Assembly: GCF_000948415.1 (NCBI RefSeq) | Contig: NZ_JYII01000003.1 | Span: 124,001 to 188,000 of the forward strand | Origin: Thalassospira sp. HJ | Lineage (GTDB): Bacteria; Pseudomonadota; Alphaproteobacteria; Rhodospirillales; Thalassospiraceae | Length of the DNA: 64,000 bases | Direction of reading: 5' to 3' | Part shown: positions 50,160 through 58,222 of the stretch, in pieces | How the letters are laid out: each line of letters opens with the position of its first letter | Numbering within the stretch: position 1 is the first letter of the stretch | Translations under genes and position numbers: made by a program | The notes under the pieces: model-generated | Seen by the model: the letters and a program-made list of their open reading frames with translations, nothing else | Told to the model about the DNA's origin: nothing | The model's database searches: none

Positions 50160-51097
50160 TTTTCGACGGCCTTTACCACCGCGACGGCTGCAACGAAATC
50201 TTCAAGCGAATGTCCAACCGATTTGAAGACGGTGCATTCCGCATCAGTTTCACGCCCCTTGACCTGCCCACGGGTCAGGCCAAACAGATCACCAATGATA
50301 TCGGATTTCGAAATCGCCCCGCTATCGATGGCCTGCACAACGTCGCCGCCTTCGGCACTGGCCCCTTCGAAACTGTCGACATAGATGCGGCATTTGGCCA
50401 TGACCGCGTCATCGGTTTCACGCATGGTCGGCTTGAACGCGCCAACCAGATCAACATGCGTACCTTCGCGCAGCCAGTCACCATGGACCAGCGGTTCGGT
50501 CGAAAGCGTTGCGCACGAAATCAGATCGGCTGATTTACATGCCCCTTCAAGATCGTCCGTGCCCTTGGCGTTAAAGCCGAGCTCGGCAATTTCAGCGGCG
50601 AGTTTGGATGCCTTGTCAGCATTACGGTTCCAGATGGTGACGTTCTTGATCGGGCGGACTGATGCATGGGCCTTGATCAATTGCGGCGCCATTGCGCCTG
50701 ATCCGACCATGACCATGTCGCTGGCATCCTTGCGCGCCAGATAATCACATGCCAGTGCCGATGCGGCTGCGGTACGGCGCGTGGTCAGTTTGGTGCCATC
50801 GATTACAGCGGACGGTTGCCCGGTGACGGCATCGAGCAGAACATAGGTCCCGGAAACCGCCGGCAGATTGCGCGCCGAGTTGCCCGGCACGACAGCGGCG
50901 ATTTTAACGCCTGCTGCGCCATCCTTTTGCCAGGCCGGCATAATCAGGAAGGTTGCGTCATCCTCGTTGCTGCGTTCCATGTTGAAATGGCTGCGCAACG
51001 GTGCTTCACAGCCTTGTTCAAACCCGTCACGAAGGGCTTCGACCAGATCGCGGGGCGAGGCAAATTTTTCGATATCGTCGGCGGTAATGAAACGCAT
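50156..51097 (-). CDS. Ornithine cyclodeaminase / mu-crystallin family protein
   Basis: This 313-residue NAD(P)-binding protein has GVKIAAVVPGNSARNLPAVSG, TKLTTRRTAAASALACDYLA, a Rossmann motif (VMVGSGAMAPQLIKAHA), and VDLVGAFKPTMRETDDAVM. The family includes ornithine cyclodeaminase, alanine dehydrogenase (archaeal), ketimine and imino-acid reductases; this sequence alone does not say which. The start at 51097 has AGGAAGG 4 nt upstream and gives MRFITADDIE, the normal N-terminus. It is coupled to the thioesterase gene. Confidence 0.88.
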   Translation of the reverse strand: MRFITADDIEKFASPRDLVEALRDGFEQGCEAPLRSHFNMERSNEDDATFLIMPAWQKDGAAGVKIAAVVPGNSARNLPAVSGTYVLLDAVTGQPSAVIDGTKLTTRRTAAASALACDYLARKDASDMVMVGSGAMAPQLIKAHASVRPIKNVTIWNRNADKASKLAAEIAELGFNAKGTDDLEGACKSADLISCATLSTEPLVHGDWLREGTHVDLVGAFKPTMRETDDAVMAKCRIYVDSFEGASAEGGDVVQAIDSGAISKSDIIGDLFGLTRGQVKGRETDAECTVFKSVGHSLEDFVAAVAVVKAVEK

Positions 51098-51224
51098 GGG
51101 CCTTCCTGTAGAACTGTTTTTCATTTCAGTGCGGTAGCAGGCATGTTTTATACCACGTCGCAGCCCGCACGTCACAGGAAGACCAGTAGATTATTATGCT
51201 GTTTTGAAGGGAAATCAGCGCGAT

Positions 51225-52076
51225 TTACGGCAGCAAAAACCGTTTGAGCGTGCCAAACAGCGATCCGGTGCCGAGAAACAGTTCTTCAAGCACGGTAAAG
51301 TGGTTCGCACCCCACGCCTTGTAGACCGAAACCTTAAGCCCGGCGCTTCCGCAATAGGCACCATAGGCATCACTTTGGCGCACAAATTCCGGGCTTTCAT
51401 TGCCACCCACAACCACCATCAAACGGGCATCGAGCGGCACCGCATCAAGCATCGGTGAATTGTCCGCCGCCGACGCTTCATCCAGGCGGATATCCTCATT
51501 GAGCGTTGTATGGCGAACAGGTTCAAGGTCAAAGACACCGGAGATCGGCACGATCGCCTCAAACGGCATCTCGTCACCAAGTGTTTCTGACCAGTCATGG
51601 GTCGCAAGGCGCGCAACGATCTGACCACCGGCCGAATGGCCGGAAATCGAAATGCGGTCACGGTCGCCGTTAAATTCTTCGATATGCTGATAGATATAGG
51701 TGATGGCGCGCACGGCTTCCTCGGTGATGTCCGCCACCGTCACATCCGGGCACAGATCATAGTTCGGGCAGATTACTGTAAACCCGCCAGCCACCAGATC
51801 GCGCGCGACAAAGGCGTAATCCTTTTTGTCCTGACTGCGCCAATAGCCGCCATGGAAAAACACATGCACCGGTGCACCTGGATCGGATGCCATAAAGACA
51901 TCCATGGTTTCCTTGGGCCCCTTGCCATAGCGGACATCAAGCTTGCCGCCATACTGGGCACGGGTTTCGTCAGACAATTTTACGAACCGTTCGAAATGGG
52001 TCATGAAGTCCGGCACGGTTTCGCGCGGATTATATTGCCATTCAAGCTCTGCTGCTGTGAAACCGCCCCAAGCCAT
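51225..52076 (-). CDS. Alpha/beta hydrolase, kynurenine formamidase-like
   Basis: This 283-residue serine hydrolase of the esterase/arylformamidase group has oxyanion motif HGGYW (75-79), nucleophile S148 in SGHSAGG and histidine in GANHFTVLEE. Length and N-terminus (ELEWQYNPRETVPDF) fit kynurenine formamidase-like proteins. No other tryptophan-degradation gene is nearby, so it may act on a different amide or ester. It lies upstream of the ornithine cyclodeaminase and thioesterase genes on the same strand. Confidence 0.85.
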   Translation of the reverse strand: MAWGGFTAAELEWQYNPRETVPDFMTHFERFVKLSDETRAQYGGKLDVRYGKGPKETMDVFMASDPGAPVHVFFHGGYWRSQDKKDYAFVARDLVAGGFTVICPNYDLCPDVTVADITEEAVRAITYIYQHIEEFNGDRDRISISGHSAGGQIVARLATHDWSETLGDEMPFEAIVPISGVFDLEPVRHTTLNEDIRLDEASAADNSPMLDAVPLDARLMVVVGGNESPEFVRQSDAYGAYCGSAGLKVSVYKAWGANHFTVLEELFLGTGSLFGTLKRFLLP

Positions 52077-52201
52077 GGGAACCTCATTCTTACCGGTGAA
52101 AACGACCTCGCCCTCAATGATCTTTCTTTAATTTTGGACTGTTTGCAAACACTTCCAAACAGGCGGTGCTTTTAATCAAGCGCTCAATAGGAGCTGCAGA
52201 C

Positions 52202-52242
52202 ATAAAAAAGAGCCACGACCGGACGCAAAGTCCAATCGTGGC
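52202..52242 (-). terminator. Terminator after the M81 peptidase gene
   Basis: GCCACGA (52212-52218) and TCGTGGC (52236-52242) pair, with an inner GGAC/GTCC stem, and TCTTTTTTATG follows on the minus strand. It is the best rho-independent terminator in the window and ends the TRAP/peptidase operon. Confidence 0.93.
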
Positions 52243-52330
52243 CCAATCCTTGACCAGTCATTCGCAGGGAGACTTCGACGGTTCGAATGTGTGGCTTTGA
52301 ACCGCTGGTGACTGGCGCAAGGTAAACGGC

Positions 52331-53800
52331 TTAACCGGCCTTCTTGCCAAACGGATCTTCGACAATCGGCCACAAGTCACGGGTCAAATGGCGATATCCG
52401 TTGGTTTTCGGATCAGACGGGTATGGTCCGTGCACATCGACATAAATGATCTCGCCCGCAATCTTGGCGAAGGCGTCATAGAAGTGGTTTGTCGATTTGA
52501 TAAACAGATACTTCTTTGATTTCGGATCGATGCCCATGTTCGAAAACAGGCTGGGATCAAAGCTTTGCGAACGGTTGGTGTTGAGGATGACCTCGCCGCC
52601 GCCAGGCAATTCAATGACAGCACAATCGCCAAGCGGCACGATGCTTTCGCCGAAATACTGCCAGGCATTGCGTTCAAGCTTTTTGACCCGAACTTCGGCA
52701 TCGATCGGGCTTCCGGCGCGCGATCCGGTTTTGCCACCGAAACGAAGTGGCAGCGTTGCCCCCTCGCCCGCGGAAAAGCACGTGCGAACCGCCATTGGAT
52801 CCCAAAGGGTGCCAACCGCAAAATCGGCCAAGCCACGTTCGATCACGGTGCGCAGCAATATGGTGCTGTCGCCCGGCACACCGCCGCCCGGATTGTCCCA
52901 GACATCGGTCAGAACAATCGGTTTGGCGTCCGATGCCAGGGCCTGATCAAGGGCCTCGTCCGGTGTTACGAATGTCGGGCGGGTGGCCCCACGGAAGCCA
53001 AACAACTCAACCCCCAGGTTTCGTGCTATCTGTTCGGCTTCCGCAGGGTTATCGTTGGTGGTGACAATCACCTTGGCCCCGAGATCGGGCACGTCACCAG
53101 CCATAAATCCGTGAATGAAGGATACCGACAGGATATCACCGGTTCCTTCCATATCCTTGGCACGATCAATGAAAGACCGCATCGGTTCACGCGATGTCGG
53201 CAACACCTCGATCATATGGCAGTCAAAGACTGCCTTGGTCGGCTTGATCTCGCCGCGCAAAGTGCGCAGCACAAGATCAACAACTGCCCGGCCGGTTTCG
53301 ACAAAATCGGTGTGCGGGAATTCCTTGAAGGCGACGATGATGTCGGCACTGTCGACGCGAAGAGCCGTCAGATGGCTGTGCGGATCAAAGCTTGTCCCGA
53401 TCACGACATCCGGGCCAACCAGTTCGCGAATGCGCGCAAGAAGATCACCTTCGCAATCAAGATAATCCTGGGCGACCATCGCGCCATGCAGACCAAGGAT
53501 CACACCATCCACCGGCATTGCAGCGCGTAGCTGCCCCAAAACTTCATCACGCAACTGTTCATAGGTCGCGCGGTTGACCAGCCCGCCCGGCTCGGCCCAG
53601 GTGGCGGTACCTTCGATCAAATCCCAGCCTTCCTTGGCGGCGCGCAGGCGACCTTCGGTAAAGACGGCACTGCAAAGCGTCGGGGTGACAGGATGCTGGC
53701 CCGGCGGTGCGTAAAAGCTTTCCTGAAAATCGGAAAAATCAGTGCGCAAAGGTGAAAAAGTATTGGTCTCGGTTGCAATCGAGGCGCAAAAAATCCGCAT
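52331..53800 (-). CDS. M81-family metallopeptidase (MlrC-like)
   Basis: This 489-residue protein is like microcystinase C and related DUF1485 proteins. It begins MRIFCASIATETNTFSPLRTDF, with zinc ligands in SFDPHSHLTALRVDSADIIVAFKEFPHTD (aspartate and two histidines) and a C-terminal DUF1485-type domain (TDVWDNPGGGVPGDSTILL). MlrC cleaves linear peptides; most genomic homologues have unknown substrates. It is the last gene after dctQ-dctM-dctP, so the imported compound is the likely substrate, perhaps a small peptide or amide-containing acid. Confidence 0.9.
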   Translation of the reverse strand: MRIFCASIATETNTFSPLRTDFSDFQESFYAPPGQHPVTPTLCSAVFTEGRLRAAKEGWDLIEGTATWAEPGGLVNRATYEQLRDEVLGQLRAAMPVDGVILGLHGAMVAQDYLDCEGDLLARIRELVGPDVVIGTSFDPHSHLTALRVDSADIIVAFKEFPHTDFVETGRAVVDLVLRTLRGEIKPTKAVFDCHMIEVLPTSREPMRSFIDRAKDMEGTGDILSVSFIHGFMAGDVPDLGAKVIVTTNDNPAEAEQIARNLGVELFGFRGATRPTFVTPDEALDQALASDAKPIVLTDVWDNPGGGVPGDSTILLRTVIERGLADFAVGTLWDPMAVRTCFSAGEGATLPLRFGGKTGSRAGSPIDAEVRVKKLERNAWQYFGESIVPLGDCAVIELPGGGEVILNTNRSQSFDPSLFSNMGIDPKSKKYLFIKSTNHFYDAFAKIAGEIIYVDVHGPYPSDPKTNGYRHLTRDLWPIVEDPFGKKAG

Positions 53801-53845
53801 GGCCCGTGCCTTTGTTATTGGTCTTTTGATATCAGCTAATGAATT

Positions 53846-53874
53846 CCGAAGGGGCGAGATCCCCGCCCCTTCGG
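53846..53874 (-). other. Intercistronic stem-loop after the TRAP binding-protein gene
   Basis: A perfect 11-bp stem, CCGAAGGGGCG (53846-53856) and CGCCCCTTCGG (53864-53874), has a 7-nt loop and no T-run. It sits between the binding-protein gene stop and the M81 peptidase gene start, so it probably stabilises the upstream message. Confidence 0.75.
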
Positions 53875-53887
53875 CAGTTGTAATGGC

Positions 53888-54943
53888 TTATTCCATGTAG
53901 CGGTTGGCGTTGGCCTTCTCGACTTCTTCCTTGAACAGGTTCAGAAGCTTAACACCTTCATCGCCAAGGCTTTCCTGAACGTGCTGGACCACGACCGGCT
54001 GGGTTGCCTCTTTGAACTTTTCACGGTCTTCAGCCGACAGTGCGGTGATTTCCATTTTATCCTTAAGACCGGCCAGACCACGATCAGATGCCTCGATCAC
54101 GCGCGACACACCACGGCTTGCAACAACGCAAGACTGGGCAGCGTAACGGATGATTTTCTGCTGTTCGGCGGTCAGGTCATCCCAGAATGCCTTCGAAAGC
54201 ATCATGGTGTAGGGTGAGAACAGGTGGTTGGTGAGCGTCAGATACCCCTGCACTTCGTTGAACTTGGCAAAGGTCACGGTCGGAACCGGGTTCATCTGGC
54301 CATCGATTACGCCGGTCTGAAGACCAGCATAAACTTCGCCCCATGCCATCGGATATGCTTCGGCGCCAAGGGCCTGCATGATTTTCTGATGGGATGGCAG
54401 CGACATGGTACGAATGCGTATGCCTTCGAAATCTTCAAGGGTTGCAATCGAATGCTGCGAGTTGGTCACAGCAAAGAACCCGCCGGTATCCGGGAAACCA
54501 AGCACTTTCACATCGCCAAGTTCGCTTTCGATGTCCCTTGCAAGGGTCTCGCCGAACGGACCATCAAACACGTCATAGGTCGACGCGTTGCTATCGAATG
54601 CAAAGGCAAGGTTCAGAACGTCAATGCGCGGATAATAAGATGCCAGTGCACCGGTCGAGGTCAGCGTGCCCTGGATCAAACCATCGCGCACCATCTGAAC
54701 ATGCTCAGCCGCCGAACCCAACTGGTTGGACGGATAGACTTCGACTTCGATTTCGCCATTGGTGTCGGCTTCAACAATGTTGGCGAACACAGCCGTACAC
54801 GCATGTGCCGGGTTTTCAAACGGGTCGGTCTTGTTGTCGTGCGCGAATTTGAGAACCTTGGTCTCGGCAAACGCCATGGACGTGCTGCCCATCAGCATCG
54901 CGGTTGCAAGGGCGGCTGCGCCCAAACGCTTTACGGTTTTCAT
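53888..54943 (-). CDS. TRAP transporter substrate-binding protein (DctP family)
   Basis: This 351-residue periplasmic binding protein has a Sec signal peptide (MKTVKRLGAAALATAMLMGSTSMAFA). DctP motifs are KFAHDNKTDPFENPAHACTAVFANIV, IRTMSLPSHQKIMQALGAEAYPMAWGEVYAGLQTGVIDGQMNPV and the conserved arginine region GIRIRT, which usually binds a carboxylate. AAGGAGAGG precedes the chosen start. The ligand is unknown. Stem-loops bracket this gene on both sides. Confidence 0.92.
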   Translation of the reverse strand: MKTVKRLGAAALATAMLMGSTSMAFAETKVLKFAHDNKTDPFENPAHACTAVFANIVEADTNGEIEVEVYPSNQLGSAAEHVQMVRDGLIQGTLTSTGALASYYPRIDVLNLAFAFDSNASTYDVFDGPFGETLARDIESELGDVKVLGFPDTGGFFAVTNSQHSIATLEDFEGIRIRTMSLPSHQKIMQALGAEAYPMAWGEVYAGLQTGVIDGQMNPVPTVTFAKFNEVQGYLTLTNHLFSPYTMMLSKAFWDDLTAEQQKIIRYAAQSCVVASRGVSRVIEASDRGLAGLKDKMEITALSAEDREKFKEATQPVVVQHVQESLGDEGVKLLNLFKEEVEKANANRYME

Positions 54944-54998
54944 TGATACCTCTCCTTGATGTAACGATTTTATGGTGTCCGGCATTGTTGTGATATGT

Positions 54999-55023
54999 GC
55001 CCCGGCCCGGACCTGACCGGGGC
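54999..55023 (-). other. Stem-loop between the TRAP large-permease and binding-protein genes
   Basis: A perfect 7-bp GC-rich stem, GCCCCGG (54999-55005) and CCGGGGC (55017-55023), has an 11-nt loop. With the hairpin at 53846-53874 it flanks the binding-protein gene and may define a processed, stable segment of the message. Confidence 0.6.
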
Positions 55024-55042
55024 TGTCTTTCATCCCGCTGGC

Positions 55043-56323
55043 CTAGCGGAAGCCAAGCAATCGCGGGATCACGAGTGCGAGGTCCGACCAGAAGGCAAAC
55101 AGGAACAGCACGCCCAGTTCGGCCAGCAAAAACGGCCAAAGCTGTGCGGCAATCTTTTCAAGCTTTTCACCGGTGACTGATGACAGAACAAACAGACAGG
55201 CCCCGACAGGCGGCGTCATCAGCGAGATGTTGAGCGCGAGGATAAAGATGATCCCGGCATGGATCGGGTCCATCCCGATCTGGATGGTCAGCGGCACCAG
55301 AACCGGGGCCAGAATGATCAGGATGGCGTTGATATCCATCACCATGCCGATCATCAGAAGCAGCCCGACAATCATGAAGATCACGATATAGGGGTTTTCC
55401 GAAACGCCCAGCACCATGGTCGCGACTTCTTGCGGAATGCGGTTGAAGCTCAGCCACCAACCAAGGATCGAGGCAAAGGCAATGATGACAAAGATCACCC
55501 CGGTCACACGCGCAGTGCGCACCAGCATCCTGAAGAAGTCCGCAAAGCTCAGCGCACGATAGACAAACACGCCAATAAACAGGGCATAGGCAACCGCCAC
55601 CGATGCGGCTTCTGTCGGGGTGACGATACCACCAAGAATCCCGCCCAGAATGATCAACGGCATGATCAGTGCTGTGATCGATGATTTGAAAATCTTCCAG
55701 ACTTCCAGAAGCGACGCGCGGCGTTCGTTTTTCGGCAGGTTCTTGGAACGTGCGGTCACGGCAATAACCGTCATGCAGATCAGACAAATCATGAGACCGG
55801 GCAAAATACCCGCGGCAAACAGCCCGCCGATCGAAACGCCCATCAGCGATCCATAGACAACCATCAAACCGGATGGCGGAATGGTCGGGCCGATGATCGA
55901 CCCCGCTGCCGTCACGGCACAGGCATAATCACGGCGATAACCACGTTCGACCATGGCGGGTACAAGCGTCTTGCCAAATGCGGCGGCATCCGCGGTGGCA
56001 GCACCAGTCAGACCGGCAAAGAAAACCGATGCCAGCATATTGGTGTGCGCCAAACCGCCGCGCATATGCCCGACCAAGGCTTGCGCGAATTTCACCAACC
56101 GGCTGGTAATGCCGATATGGTTCATGATTTCGCCCGCCAGAATAAAGAACGGCATGGCAAGGAAGGGAAACACGTTCAGCCCGTTAAAGACCTTGCTTGG
56201 GCCCTGGGACAGGAACATCCCCCCGCCCATGTCAAACAGGCCAACAACACCGGCAACACCAAGAGCAAAGCCGATCGGCATGCCCAGAACCATCAGGACG
56301 ACAAAGATAATGGCGACGATCAT
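55043..56323 (-). CDS. TRAP transporter large permease (DctM family)
   Basis: This 426-residue inner-membrane protein has about twelve hydrophobic segments. DctM signatures include FALGVAGVVGLFDMGGG, LTGAATADAAAFGKTLVPAM, GYRRDYACAVTAAGSIIGPTIPPSGLMVVYG and GIVTPTEAASVAVAYA. It uses an ion gradient to drive uptake of the ligand delivered by the DctP-type protein. Its start overlaps the small permease stop by 4 nt. Confidence 0.94.
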   Translation of the reverse strand: MIVAIIFVVLMVLGMPIGFALGVAGVVGLFDMGGGMFLSQGPSKVFNGLNVFPFLAMPFFILAGEIMNHIGITSRLVKFAQALVGHMRGGLAHTNMLASVFFAGLTGAATADAAAFGKTLVPAMVERGYRRDYACAVTAAGSIIGPTIPPSGLMVVYGSLMGVSIGGLFAAGILPGLMICLICMTVIAVTARSKNLPKNERRASLLEVWKIFKSSITALIMPLIILGGILGGIVTPTEAASVAVAYALFIGVFVYRALSFADFFRMLVRTARVTGVIFVIIAFASILGWWLSFNRIPQEVATMVLGVSENPYIVIFMIVGLLLMIGMVMDINAILIILAPVLVPLTIQIGMDPIHAGIIFILALNISLMTPPVGACLFVLSSVTGEKLEKIAAQLWPFLLAELGVLFLFAFWSDLALVIPRLLGFR

Positions 56324-56850
56324 TCTGCGCCCTCCGCAAGATCAACCGGAACGAAACGGCCCTGATCACGCAAGGCGACAAGAAGAAGCTGAATAGCGGC
56401 AAGCAACGCCGATACCGGGACTGCCGCATAAGGCAGTGCGAGCGACATGCCAAAGATCATTGCCTGACGGCGCATGCCGCCTTCGGCAAAATCAAATCCG
56501 TAAATTGCCAGATACAGGAAGGCCGCAAGCGCAATCAGATCGACAAGGAACAAAATGGTGCGCTGGATCGGCATTGGCAGGGACAGAACAAACATGCCAA
56601 TCCCGATATGTTCGCGCCGCGCGATCCCGGCCGAGATCGCCAGAAGGGCAGCCCAGATCATCAGGTAACGCGCCAGTTCTTCTGGCCAGGGTAGCTGCCA
56701 ATGAAAGATGTATCGATCAACAACGCCCAGCCAGACATCAAGGACAAGAACAAGCATCAACACGGCAATGATGCGTTCCACGCCCCAGTTCAGGGACCGG
56801 CTCAGGGTTGCTGCAATGGTTTCAACACGGCGTAATGCCATCTTCGCCAA
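56320..56850 (-). CDS. TRAP transporter small permease (DctQ family)
   Basis: This 176-residue membrane protein has four hydrophobic segments and the DctQ pattern (WPEELARYLMIWAALLAISAGIARREHIGI). It bridges the binding protein and the large permease. It is the first gene of the TRAP/peptidase operon; three dyads lie 24-140 bp upstream and probably bind the divergent RpiR regulator. Its last 4 nt overlap the large permease gene. Confidence 0.92.
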   Translation of the reverse strand: MAKMALRRVETIAATLSRSLNWGVERIIAVLMLVLVLDVWLGVVDRYIFHWQLPWPEELARYLMIWAALLAISAGIARREHIGIGMFVLSLPMPIQRTILFLVDLIALAAFLYLAIYGFDFAEGGMRRQAMIFGMSLALPYAAVPVSALLAAIQLLLVALRDQGRFVPVDLAEGAE

Positions 56851-56873
56851 ACTCTCCGCTGATGAATCTTTTA

Positions 56874-56990
56874 TGTAATTTTTCTACATACTGATGCTCA
56901 TTTTGTAGTTTGTCTACATAATTTACCTCCATAGTCTCATTTTTCACATGCATTCTCGTGAATATCGATGCTATAAGTAGCTTACCTACA
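56874..56990. promoter_or_regulatory. Three TGTAG-N5-CTACA operators between TRAP operon and RpiR gene
   Basis: TGTAA-TTTTT-CTACA (56874-56888), TGTAG-TTTGT-CTACA (56904-56918) and AGTAG-CTTAC-CTACA (56976-56990) share a 15-bp dyad with a 5-nt centre; the middle copy is perfect. Centres are 30 and 72 bp apart. The form resembles sites of RpiR-family regulators (HexR-type TGTAAT-ATTACA). The divergent RpiR regulator at 57316 is the likely binder. Confidence 0.65.
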
Positions 56991-57315
56991 TTTTGTGCTA
57001 TCGAAATCAATACCGAAATCGGCCACCTTCAACCCGAGAGATTTTTCAGTTTAATCAAGGCCAAAGCCGACATTTCCGATCAACTCCAATTGGCGCTCGA
57101 TAGCGTAAACACCGACCGTCGCCGCCAATAGCTACATGGTCAATTTCGGTCGGGTTAATATCGAAGGACGTGATCGTCATTTGTTGCGTGCACAGGACGA
57201 TTTCAATCGAATGCGATCGTCGGGCTTGAAACAGAAGTGATCGCCTGCAATCGGAAATAAGGCTATTTATCAATCGGATGTCGTTTTTGCATCCGCAACC
57301 AGACAGACGAAACGG
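56991..57315. other. Upstream region of the RpiR gene, no recognised gene
   Basis: This 325-bp stretch has no convincing gene. A minus-strand open frame (57055-57333) runs through it, but it resembles nothing known and overlaps the RpiR start. A 7-bp inverted repeat CCGACCG/CGGTCGG (57112-57118, 57147-57153) is present. It could be a decayed gene or a long leader. Confidence 0.4.
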
Positions 57316-58209
57316 ATGGATTCCATGCAACAAACTGCCGATATCATCAGCCTTTTACGGAATCAGTCCGGCAAGTTCCCCAACCGCGAACAGCTTGTTG
57401 CCGACTATGTCAGCTCGCATCTGGAAGATGTCACGACCATTGCCCTGTCTGATCTTGCGAAAAACGTCGGGGTCAGTGAACCGACGGTCATCCGTTTTTG
57501 CCGGACATTGGGATGCGACGGGTTTCGCGATTTCAAAATTCGTCTGGCGCAAAATCTGGCTGTCAGCATTCAGTATCTGACATCCGAAGACATTTCGGAT
57601 GACACCACGGCCGCAGACGTTCTTTCAAGCCATGTTCTGGGCGTTATCATTGATAACTTGCGCTTATTGAGGGATCAGATTTCGTCTGCCGAAATTGATC
57701 AGGCGGCAGATATCCTGGTCAAAGCACGACAGGTTGCATTTTTGGGTGTCGGGGGTGGTTCGACCACGGTGGCATTTGATGCCGCCAACCGTTTCTTCAG
57801 ACTGGGCATCCCGGCGCAATCACAAAGTGATGGCTATTTGCAGCGCATGCTGGCCTCAACGCTTGGCGCTGAGGATGTTGTCTTTGCCATTTCCACCAGT
57901 GGCCGCCCAACGGAACTCATCCATTCCGCAGCAATCGCCCGCCAATATGGTGCAACAGTCATTTCCCTGACCAATCCGGACAGCCCGCTTGCGGCTGAAA
58001 GTGATCTCGTCATTTCGATCAATATGCCAGAAAACCCGGATATCTATAAACCGACCGCGACGCGCCATGCCTTTCTGGCAACCATTGACGTGATTGCAAC
58101 AGCGGTCGCACGACGCATGCCCGATCAGGCCAAGGAAAAGCTGAGACGCATTCGTTCGTCCCTGCTCACCCTTAATCCCCCGACCGGACGCCAGCCAATC
58201 GGGGACTAA
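57316..58209 (+). CDS. RpiR/MurR-family transcriptional regulator
   Basis: This 297-residue regulator has an N-terminal HTH_6 domain (about 15-85; TIALSDLAKNVGVSEPTVIRFCRTLGCDGFRDFKIRL) and a C-terminal SIS domain (about 125-245; FLGVGGGSTTVAFDAANRFFRLG, ISTSGRPTEL). SIS domains usually bind a phosphosugar or similar ligand. It is divergent from the TRAP/peptidase operon and is the likely owner of the three dyads in between. The start could instead be ATG 57325. Confidence 0.92.
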   Translation: MDSMQQTADIISLLRNQSGKFPNREQLVADYVSSHLEDVTTIALSDLAKNVGVSEPTVIRFCRTLGCDGFRDFKIRLAQNLAVSIQYLTSEDISDDTTAADVLSSHVLGVIIDNLRLLRDQISSAEIDQAADILVKARQVAFLGVGGGSTTVAFDAANRFFRLGIPAQSQSDGYLQRMLASTLGAEDVVFAISTSGRPTELIHSAAIARQYGATVISLTNPDSPLAAESDLVISINMPENPDIYKPTATRHAFLATIDVIATAVARRMPDQAKEKLRRIRSSLLTLNPPTGRQPIGD

Positions 58210-58222
58210 GGGATTTCTGCGC

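Noticed and set aside
52565-53530. 321-codon antisense frame over the M81 peptidase gene
   Set aside because: The peptidase has intact metal motifs and proper length; the antisense frame shows no domain and is a codon-bias shadow.
57055-57333. 92-codon minus-strand frame upstream of the RpiR gene
   Set aside because: Overlaps the RpiR start, resembles no known family and lacks a ribosome binding site; at most a decayed remnant.
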